Part shown: positions 25,906-32,493 of the stretch, piece after piece
Layout of the letters: every line of letters starts with the position of its first letter
Position numbering within the stretch: position 1 is the first letter of the stretch
DNA from: Micromonospora violae
GTDB lineage: Bacteria; Actinomycetota; Actinomycetes; Mycobacteriales; Micromonosporaceae
DNA length: 64,000 nucleotides
Assembly: GCF_004217135.1 (NCBI RefSeq)
Contig: NZ_SHKK01000001.1
Coordinates: 2,666,001-2,730,000, forward strand
Direction: 5' to 3'
Translations under genes and position numbers: made by a program
The notes under the pieces: generated by a model
Told to the model about the DNA's origin: nothing
Seen by the model: the letters and a program-made list of their open reading frames with translations, nothing else
The model's database searches: none

Positions 25906-26855
25906 CGGACGTCCCCCTTCTCCACGGCACGGGCGACGAGGCGGCTGCCGATGATGACGATGAGCGAGATGACGACGCCAACCATTCCGATGGCCGCCGC
26001 CGACCCAAGTTCCTTCGAGTCGAAGGCCTGCGAGTAGAGGTCGATGACGAGCGTCTCCGTGGCGCCGACCGGTCCGCCCTTGGTCATCAGCCAGATCAGC
26101 TCGAACCGGCGCAGTGACCAGATCGTCATCAGCAGGGCCAGCAGACCCACGGTCGGCTTGATGACCTGCCAGGTGACGGCGCGGAAGGTGGCCCATCGTC
26201 CCGCGCCGTCCACGGTCGCGGCCTCGTTGAGCTCCTGCGGTACGGACTGCAGCGCGGAGAGCAGTACCACCGAGGTGAACGGGAACAGCTGCCAGATGGT
26301 CGTCGCGAGCACCGCCGGAAGCGCGTAGCGCGAGCTGTCCAGGATGGCGCCGCCCGGGACGCCGAGCCCGACCGCGTCGAGGAACCGGTTCACGATGCCG
26401 TACTGCGCGTTGAGCATCCAGGTGGCGATGAGCGCGACGGCGATGCCCGGAGCGGCCCAGGGCACGGTCACCAGTGCCCGTGCCACGCCCCGGCCCCGAA
26501 ACTTGCGGTTGAGCAGGAGCGCGACGACCAGCCCGGCGCCGATCGCGACAACCACACACGTGATCACGTAGATGATGGTGATCAGCAGGGTGCGGTGGAA
26601 CTCGGGGTCGCCGAAGATCCGGTTGAAGTTGTCGAGCCCGACCCACTCGCTGCGGGTGGGGTTCAGCAGCCTCGTCCTGGTGAAGCTGAGGTACACCTCC
26701 TGTACGAGGGGCACCGCCTGGAAGACGAGGATGAACAGGGCAGCGGGTGCCAGGAACAGGTACGGCGTCCACTTGCTACCCAGTGGGCTGGGCCGACGCC
26801 GGGGCCGGCCTGGGGGTGTTGTCTTCGGTGCTCCGGTCTGCTCGACCACAGTCAT
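25902..26855 (-). CDS. Carbohydrate ABC transporter permease, MalF type (second importer)
   Basis: 317 residues. A proline- and arginine-rich cytoplasmic tail (residues 1-28) precedes six membrane segments; EAA motif LNEAATVDGAGRWATFRAVT. Located 76 bp after the binding-protein gene and translationally coupled to the MalG-type partner. Moves a sugar or sugar acid that feeds the dehydratase operon downstream. Confidence 0.92.
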   Translation of the reverse strand: MTVVEQTGAPKTTPPGRPRRRPSPLGSKWTPYLFLAPAALFILVFQAVPLVQEVYLSFTRTRLLNPTRSEWVGLDNFNRIFGDPEFHRTLLITIIYVITCVVVAIGAGLVVALLLNRKFRGRGVARALVTVPWAAPGIAVALIATWMLNAQYGIVNRFLDAVGLGVPGGAILDSSRYALPAVLATTIWQLFPFTSVVLLSALQSVPQELNEAATVDGAGRWATFRAVTWQVIKPTVGLLALLMTIWSLRRFELIWLMTKGGPVGATETLVIDLYSQAFDSKELGSAAAIGMVGVVISLIVIIGSRLVARAVEKGDVR

Positions 26856-26931
26856 CGGATTCGATCCTTCGTGGGGAAGGACGCTGCCGGCGCACGAACT
26901 GTCGCGCCGGCAGCGTCGCCGTGTCGAGCTG

Positions 26932-28179
26932 TCAGCGGACCAGTTCGGTCGCCTGCTGCTGGGCGCGATCCAGCGCCGACTTGAGGTCGGTCTTGCCCTG
27001 CAGCGCCGCGATCACGTTCTGCACGACCACCTTGCGGATGTCCGGCGTCTTGGCCTCGAACCCCAGCACGATCTGCGGCAGGCTGGTGTCGGTGAGTCCG
27101 TCGAAGACGGGGAGGAACGGGGTCTCCTTGAGCTTCTCCGCGCTGCGCTGCGTGGTGGTGGCGACGCTGCTCGCGCCGAGGATCTCCTGCAGCTTGACCT
27201 GGTTCTGCGGCTCCAGCGCCCACTTGATGAAGGTGCCGGCCTCGTCCTTGCCCTCGCTCGCCTCGTTGATCACGATCGGCGCGAGGATCGTGCCCTGCTT
27301 GCGGACCGGGAACGGGATGGGCGCGACGTTGAAGTTCAGCTTGGCGTTCTGGCCGCGGGTGGCGGTCACGTACCCACCGTTGTTGAGTTCCATCCCGACC
27401 TTGCCCTCGGCGAACATCCGCCGGAACGTCGCCGCGTCGGCTCCGCGTGGGATCACGTTGGCGTCGTACAGGTCCTTGAACGCCTGCAGGCCCTTGAGGT
27501 TCTCGGGCGAGTTGATCGTCAGGTTCTTACCGTCGGACCAGGCGCCGCCGAAGCCGTAGACGTAGTTGAAGATGTCCTGCCACACGCCGGCCTCCTCCGC
27601 CTCCGTCTGGCGGAACGCCAGGCCGAAGACGTCGCCCTTGGTCAGCGACTTCGCGGTGGCGGTGAACTGCTCGTAGGTGGTCGGCGGCGTCGGGATCAGG
27701 TCCGCGTTGTAGAACATCGCGTAGTTCGACGCCTCGAAGATGACGCCGTGCCGCACACCGTCGTGGACCATGAACTGGTCCGGCTGCTTGAGCAGGTCGT
27801 ACTTGCTGGCGTCGATCACCTTGTCCAGCGGCGCGACGAGGCCGGCGTCCGAGGCTGCCTCGAACTCGGGCATGTCGAAGCGGACCAGGTCCGGGCCCTT
27901 GCCGCTGCCCATCTGCGTGAGCACGGTCTGGCCGAAGGTCGGGTACGGCACCGCGGCGGCCGACACCTGGATCTTGGTCTGGCTCTGGTTGAACTCGTCG
28001 AGCCACTTCGTCAGAAGGGGGCCGCGACCCGGGTCACCGAAGGTCGAGGCGGCGAAGGTCAGTTTGGTGACGCCGTCACCGGAGCCGCCGTCGGAGCCGC
28101 AACCGGTCAAGAGAGTGGCGACCAGGCCGAGGGCACATGTCGCCCTGGCGATGCCGAAAAGAGCGCGGTGATTACCCAT
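26932..28179 (-). CDS. Extracellular sugar-binding lipoprotein (second importer)
   Basis: 415 residues from ATG 28179. Signal peptide and lipobox GLVATLLTGCGSDGG place the lipidated Cys near residue 27. Family 1 solute-binding body (FGDPGRGPLLTKWLDEFNQS, then KGPDLVRFDMPEFE). First gene of an eight-cistron-spaced leftward run ending at 21166 that includes two permeases and three catabolic enzymes (six genes in all). Its promoter lies in the region shared with the divergent IclR regulator, whose palindromic sites lie immediately upstream. Confidence 0.92.
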   Translation of the reverse strand: MGNHRALFGIARATCALGLVATLLTGCGSDGGSGDGVTKLTFAASTFGDPGRGPLLTKWLDEFNQSQTKIQVSAAAVPYPTFGQTVLTQMGSGKGPDLVRFDMPEFEAASDAGLVAPLDKVIDASKYDLLKQPDQFMVHDGVRHGVIFEASNYAMFYNADLIPTPPTTYEQFTATAKSLTKGDVFGLAFRQTEAEEAGVWQDIFNYVYGFGGAWSDGKNLTINSPENLKGLQAFKDLYDANVIPRGADAATFRRMFAEGKVGMELNNGGYVTATRGQNAKLNFNVAPIPFPVRKQGTILAPIVINEASEGKDEAGTFIKWALEPQNQVKLQEILGASSVATTTQRSAEKLKETPFLPVFDGLTDTSLPQIVLGFEAKTPDIRKVVVQNVIAALQGKTDLKSALDRAQQQATELVR

Positions 28180-28218
28180 CGTTACTCCACTGTTACGAGT
28201 CAGAGTCAAGCGGATGAA

Positions 28219-28299
28219 ATTGCAACGATCGTAGCGTCATGTGCAACGGTGTCAAGAGGCGGTTGCGCATCGCGTCATCTATATTGCACAATATGCAAT
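28219..28299. promoter_or_regulatory. IclR-type operator region
   Basis: ATTGCA (28283-28288) and TGCAAT (28294-28299) form a palindrome around CAATA. Further half-sites of the same TTGCA core occur at 28219-28226 (ATTGCAAC), 28240-28247 (TGTGCAAC) and, inverted, 28261-28268 (GGTTGCGC). All lie in the divergent gap between the binding-protein gene and the IclR gene, so autoregulation plus control of the pentonate operon is likely. Confidence 0.6.
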
Positions 28300-28341
28300 G
28301 ACAGCGACGGTGTTGCCCGTCGCGCGAAGGGAGACAGAGCC

Positions 28342-29133
28342 TTGGCGCAATCGATTCGCCGCGCGATCGACCTCATCCGTCGATCCGCGGAGCACCCGCT
28401 GTCCCTCACCGAAGCTGCGGACGTGCTCGGCGTCCACAAGTCCACAGCCCTACGAATCCTGCAGACACTGGAGTCCGCGCGCTTCGTCCGCCGGACCGGC
28501 GCGGGCACCTACGTGCTCGGCAGTGGCCTGATCGAGTTGTCCGAGCTCGCGCTCGGCTCGATGGACCTCCGCCAACCCGCCGCTGCCCACCTGCGTGCGC
28601 TGCAACGCGAGACCGGCCACACCGTACACCTGGCCCAACTCACCGGCGACGAGATCATCTATATCGACAAGGTGGACAGTCCGGCGTTCGACGCCGTCAA
28701 GCTGCCATCGCGGGTCGGTCGCGCGGTGTCCATCTACGCGAGCGCCGTCGGCAAGACGATCCTGGCCTACCTACCCCGGGAGGAACGCGACCGACTCCTC
28801 TCCCACGTCGTCTTCGAGAGATTCACCGACACCACCTTCACCGACCACGACGCCCTGGAAGCCGAACTCGCCCGCATCCACGAGTGCGGCTGGGCCATGG
28901 ACAACGGCGAGCACGACGCCTACGTGATGTGCGTGGCCGCGCCGATCAGGGATTCGCGGGGACGAGTGATCGCCGCCGCCTCGATCACGGCGATCGAGGT
29001 CATCGCCAGCCTCGACCAGCTGAAGGGGAACCTTCCGCTGCTGCTGGAGACCGCCAACAAGATCTCGTACGAGCTCGGCTACGCGCCGACGGCCCCGGCG
29101 AGCCCGGACGGTAACGGCCGCTCGGCGACCTGA
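28342..29133 (+). CDS. IclR-family transcriptional regulator
   Basis: 263 residues from TTG 28342, preceded by AAGGGAG (28328-28334) at 7 bases; no ATG or GTG fits better, and the very long open frame to the left is antisense to the transporter genes. N-terminal winged helix (LSLTEAADVLGVHKSTALRI) and the C-terminal effector-binding domain with YASAVGKTILAYLP and CVAAPIRDSRGRVIAAASIT. IclR proteins respond to small carboxylic acids; here a 2-keto-3-deoxy acid or pentonate is plausible. Divergent from the pentonate operon, with palindromic TTGCA sites between. Confidence 0.92.
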   Translation: MAQSIRRAIDLIRRSAEHPLSLTEAADVLGVHKSTALRILQTLESARFVRRTGAGTYVLGSGLIELSELALGSMDLRQPAAAHLRALQRETGHTVHLAQLTGDEIIYIDKVDSPAFDAVKLPSRVGRAVSIYASAVGKTILAYLPREERDRLLSHVVFERFTDTTFTDHDALEAELARIHECGWAMDNGEHDAYVMCVAAPIRDSRGRVIAAASITAIEVIASLDQLKGNLPLLLETANKISYELGYAPTAPASPDGNGRSAT

Positions 29134-29246
29134 CCGTCGGCGACACGATCAGGCGACCCGTTCGTCGTCGACTGCGCCGATTGCCCGCTTTCACCCTAAC
29201 CTCACCACGTTCATGTTTGCCAGCACGGCAACCACGGAGGGTGATG

Positions 29247-30140
29247 ATGGGCGGAATGCCGCGACGTCAGTTCGTCCGGCTCTCAGGGACCGCCAGCGCC
29301 ACTGGCCTGCTGGGTCTGGTCGGCGCGGACCGGGCGTTGGCGGACGCGGGCCCCACCCCGCAGCCGTCCCCATCGGCACCCGACGGCCCCGGTGCCGGGG
29401 CCTGCCCCGCACCCTCGCCCCTGTGCGGATTCCCCACCGACACCGGTGGTCGGTACGACCTCTGGGACCGGGTCCAGGTCTGTGTGGGCACGAAGACCGG
29501 CCCACCGTTTCCCCAGTGCCTCCGGACGACTCCCACGTACGTCATCCTCGATGGAGGATCGGGGTCGAACCATGACTTCCTGCTCGTCCCCACGTGCCGG
29601 ATCAGCGGCATCGAGTGCCCGTTCATCACCACCGCCAACGCGCCGAACTACTGGCTGGAGGCGTGGAACAACGCACAGCCAGGGCAGCCGGGCCACGTCG
29701 TCTACCCCCACATCGGGCTCGGCATCAACTCGGCCGACCCCACGATCCGGCAACAGGACCAGCTGCACATCCACCTGGCCGGGATCCACTCGGGGATCCA
29801 GACGCAACTGAACAACCACGACACCGCGATCAGCAACGACCCGTCCCGGTGGCGCAGTCAGATCGTGCCGATCTGGGGCCTGACGAGCGCCGGGCTGCCC
29901 GCCCCCCGCTCGTACCGCGTCCTGCACGTCGCGAACCTCAACGGGAACCTCTTCCGGCTCCTGCTGGACAGCGTGGTGCGGCCGACCGGAGCGACCATGG
30001 CCGCACAGATCCTGGCCGTGACGCCGCGCCTGGTCGGCGGTGGAGGCTTCTACGTCCTGAACAGCGAGCCCGGCCTGCCCGTCCCGCCCGGCCAACCCGG
30101 CGGGACCGGCACCGTCGACTTCCTGCTCGCGTACGCCTGA
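29247..30140 (+). CDS. CDP-diacylglycerol diphosphatase, exported by Tat
   Basis: 297 residues from ATG 29247 (GGAGG six bases upstream; ATG 29244 is equally in frame). A twin-arginine signal MPRRQFVRLSG and an alanine-rich export region are followed by a family pattern of Cdh: WDRVQVCVGTKTG, NYWLEAWNNA and QQDQLHIHLAGIH, the last being the histidine-triad-like motif of CDP-diacylglycerol diphosphatases. Expected reaction: CDP-diacylglycerol to phosphatidate plus CMP outside the membrane. A Pro/Ser/Gly-rich spacer sits before the domain and a Gly/Pro tail after it. It stands alone; no operon partner visible. Confidence 0.85.
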   Translation: MGGMPRRQFVRLSGTASATGLLGLVGADRALADAGPTPQPSPSAPDGPGAGACPAPSPLCGFPTDTGGRYDLWDRVQVCVGTKTGPPFPQCLRTTPTYVILDGGSGSNHDFLLVPTCRISGIECPFITTANAPNYWLEAWNNAQPGQPGHVVYPHIGLGINSADPTIRQQDQLHIHLAGIHSGIQTQLNNHDTAISNDPSRWRSQIVPIWGLTSAGLPAPRSYRVLHVANLNGNLFRLLLDSVVRPTGATMAAQILAVTPRLVGGGGFYVLNSEPGLPVPPGQPGGTGTVDFLLAYA

Positions 30141-30168
30141 GGGCCTGCGGCCCCGGCATCCGGCGCCC

Positions 30169-30957
30169 CTACTTCCCTCCGTTCACACCGAGCTGGGGAT
30201 AGAGGGCGTCTGGGGCGGCGACCGCGCCGGACGGCCGAACGACAGTGACGGTCGTACCGAAGTCGCTGTAGCGCAGAGACGCGTTCGGCAACCCGTCGGC
30301 CTGCGGCATCAGGAAGCTGACCAGTCGACCCTCGGTGTCCAGCGTGGCCCGGAACGCGTGGCTGCGCGCGCCTTCCGGGAAGGCGCCATCGGGGCCGGGT
30401 CGGAAGCTGATCCCGTTTCCGACGGAAATCCGGGTCACGTCGATCGTCCCGGTGATCTGCGAGCCGTCCACCCGCGCGGTGACTATCGCGGCGATGAGAC
30501 GGGCCGAGCCTCCGGAGTCGTTCCTGCCGGGCGCGAAGCTCAGGGCGAAATCCGACGGCACCCGGGCCGGGTCGAGGATCATCCAGCCGTCGCCGACACC
30601 GTGCAGGAACAGACCGCTCTTCAGGTAGACCTCGTCATCGATCATCCGGATCTCGATGCCCCCACCCGGCGCCGACACCGTGGCGTTCAGGCGCTTGTGG
30701 ACGTTGTCGGTGTGCGCCAGCGTCGTGATCTGACTGGCGATATCGACGTCGCTGCGGTAACTCGTCTGATTGACGAACGCCGTGCCCGCCCGCAGCAGAC
30801 GAACCGCCTCGGCCGTCGTGGCGATATCAGCGCCAGCGGCTGACGTTGCGACGGCGTGCGGCTCGGGCCCACTCTGCGTCCGCGCGCCAACCGAGCAAGC
30901 CACCAGGAGCAGGCCAGCAGCGATGCTGGCCAGTACGGCTCGACGGGTCATGGCCAT
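30169..30957 (-). CDS. Secreted lipoprotein, LppX/LprG-like
   Basis: 262 residues from ATG 30957 (ATG 30951 also possible). Lipobox LLLVACSVGAR puts the lipidated Cys near residue 20. The mature part is a beta-rich fold with repeated Val/Ile alternation (KRLNATVSAPGGGIEIRM ... EVYLKSGLFLHG ... RLVSFLMPQADGLP) resembling the mycobacterial LppX/LprAFG group that binds lipids in a half-barrel. That relation is by pattern only. Its 5' end shares a 47-bp divergent gap with the methyltransferase gene. Confidence 0.7.
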   Translation of the reverse strand: MAMTRRAVLASIAAGLLLVACSVGARTQSGPEPHAVATSAAGADIATTAEAVRLLRAGTAFVNQTSYRSDVDIASQITTLAHTDNVHKRLNATVSAPGGGIEIRMIDDEVYLKSGLFLHGVGDGWMILDPARVPSDFALSFAPGRNDSGGSARLIAAIVTARVDGSQITGTIDVTRISVGNGISFRPGPDGAFPEGARSHAFRATLDTEGRLVSFLMPQADGLPNASLRYSDFGTTVTVVRPSGAVAAPDALYPQLGVNGGK

Positions 30958-31004
30958 CACGGTAGGCCGCCTCGACACGGTCTGGTGGCCCGTATGGTCC
31001 TGCC

Positions 31005-31607
31005 GTGGAAACGGACAAGGTACGGCAGGCATACACGTCGGTCGCAGAGCTCTACATCGACCTGTTCGGCACCAGCCAGCAGGTGGACGCCGACGACCTC
31101 GACTTCATCAGGCGACACCTGGCGAGCCGGCCCGGTCGGGTGCTCGATCTGGGGTGCGGGCCCGGTCACCTCACCGGCTACCTTCGTGAGCTGGGCGTCG
31201 ACGCGGCTGGGATCGACCTGGTTCCCGAGTTCATCGCGCACGCGCGGGCGGCACACCCGAGCGTTGAGTTCCACCTCGGTTCGATGGAACGCCTCGACGT
31301 CGCCGACGGCTCCATCGACGGCATTCTGGCCTGGTACTCGTTGATCCACCTTCCGCCGCCGGAGGTCGACGGCGTCCTCACGGAGTTCCGGCGGGCGCTC
31401 GCCCCGGCCGGACGGCTGGTCCTGGGCGTCTTCGACGCCGAGGAGCTCGGCGCCTTCGACCACAAGGTGCTGACCGCCTACCGCTGGCCGGTCGACGAGA
31501 TCGCTGAGCGACTCGGCCGGGCCGGCTTCCGGGAGATCGAACGGGTTCGGCGGCCGTCCAGTGACCAGCATCGGCCGCTGGCCGCCGTCGCGGCGATCGC
31601 GGTGTGA
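31005..31607 (+). CDS. Class I SAM-dependent methyltransferase
   Basis: 200 residues, GTG start at 31005. Rossmann-like motif I is VLDLGCGPGHLTGYL (about 46-60), the acidic ligand of the adenosine ribose is in AAGIDLVPEF, and motif III/IV reads GILAWYSLIHLPPPEVDGVL. Small-molecule type 11/25 methyltransferase by size; substrate not indicated. Short divergent gap with the lipoprotein gene; ends at a double terminator. Confidence 0.88.
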   Translation: METDKVRQAYTSVAELYIDLFGTSQQVDADDLDFIRRHLASRPGRVLDLGCGPGHLTGYLRELGVDAAGIDLVPEFIAHARAAHPSVEFHLGSMERLDVADGSIDGILAWYSLIHLPPPEVDGVLTEFRRALAPAGRLVLGVFDAEELGAFDHKVLTAYRWPVDEIAERLGRAGFREIERVRRPSSDQHRPLAAVAAIAV

Positions 31608-31611
31608 GATG

Positions 31612-31682
31612 CCGAGGGCCGGCCTCCCATCGTGGGAGGCCGGCCCTCGGCCGGCGGGGCACCCGCGTCGTCGCGGGTGCCC
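31612..31682. terminator. Tandem bidirectional terminators
   Basis: Two hairpins in a row. The first has a perfect 18-bp stem with a TCG loop (31612-31629 with 31633-31650). The second has a perfect 11-bp stem with a TCGT loop (31657-31667 with 31672-31682). They separate the convergent methyltransferase and wrbA genes. Confidence 0.88.
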
Positions 31683-31700
31683 GGTAGGGCGGCAGCACGC

Positions 31701-32300
31701 TCAGGCGCTGAGCTTCCCGGCGATCTTGACGACCCGCTCGGCCAGGTGGTCGAGGGCGGCGAGCTGGGCGTCGCCCAGCGGGGCGTCGTTGCTTCCGCCG
31801 GTGACGTGCGAGACGCCGTACGGGTTGCCGTCAGCGAACTTCAGCGGGTCGGTGTAGCCCGGGGCGACAACCAGACCACCGAAGTGGTGAACGGTGTTGT
31901 AGAGCGCGAGCAGGGTCGACTCCTGGCCGCCGTGCGCGGTCATGGATGCGGTGAAGCCGGCGTACACCTTGTCGGCGAGCAGCCCCTGCGCCCACTGCGG
32001 GCCGAGGGTGTCGATGAACTGCTTGAGCTGGCTGGCCACGTTGCCGTAGCGGGTGGGCGTGCCGAACAGCACCGCGTCCGCCCAGACGACGTCGTCGGCG
32101 GTCGCCTTCGGCTCGTTCTTGGTGGCGTCGAAGTGCTGGCTCCAGGCGGCGTTGGAGGCGATGGCCTCGGCCGGGGCGAGCTCCGGAACCTGACGCAGCC
32201 GCACCTCGGCGCCGGCCTTCTCGCCAGCCTCGGCGAGGCGCTTGGCCATGGCGTGGAGGGTGCCGGTGGACGAGTAGTAGATGACGGAGAGCTTGGTCAT
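31701..32300 (-). CDS. wrbA: NAD(P)H:quinone oxidoreductase WrbA
   Basis: 199 residues from ATG 32300 with GGAAGG seven bases upstream; the longer frame lacks a site. Flavodoxin-like FMN domain with phosphate loop YYSSTGTLHAMAK, then FGTPTRYGNVASQLKQFID and the C-terminal YGVSHVTGGSNDAP of WrbA. It reduces quinones by two electrons with NAD(P)H, protecting against redox cycling. The 12-bp palindrome upstream may be an operator. The AfsR-like gene is divergent. Confidence 0.93.
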   Translation of the reverse strand: MTKLSVIYYSSTGTLHAMAKRLAEAGEKAGAEVRLRQVPELAPAEAIASNAAWSQHFDATKNEPKATADDVVWADAVLFGTPTRYGNVASQLKQFIDTLGPQWAQGLLADKVYAGFTASMTAHGGQESTLLALYNTVHHFGGLVVAPGYTDPLKFADGNPYGVSHVTGGSNDAPLGDAQLAALDHLAERVVKIAGKLSA

Positions 32301-32336
32301 CGAAGCAACCTTCCCAAGTAGTTGCCGCTGATAAAT

Positions 32337-32348
32337 TTGCGGCCGCAA
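32337..32348. promoter_or_regulatory. Palindrome upstream of wrbA
   Basis: TTGCGGCCGCAA is a perfect 12-bp palindrome 37 bp before the wrbA start, in a locally A/T-rich patch (GATAAATT). Position suits a redox- or quinone-responsive operator, but no regulator is identified. Confidence 0.3.
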
Positions 32349-32493
32349 CAATCCCGACTGTAGCAGCCCCTTCGCGGCGCCCCAACCGCCTGACCATGCC
32401 CACCACCGTGACGGAGCACACCCGGAGGACGAGCCCCGGCCGCGGCCCTCCAGGCGATGAAGCGGAACGATCGCCGGCCCCTACGATGAGGCG

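Noticed and set aside
26572..28341. N-terminal extension of the IclR frame
   Set aside because: Runs antisense through two transporter genes and the operators; the TTG at 28342 with its ribosome site is the real start.
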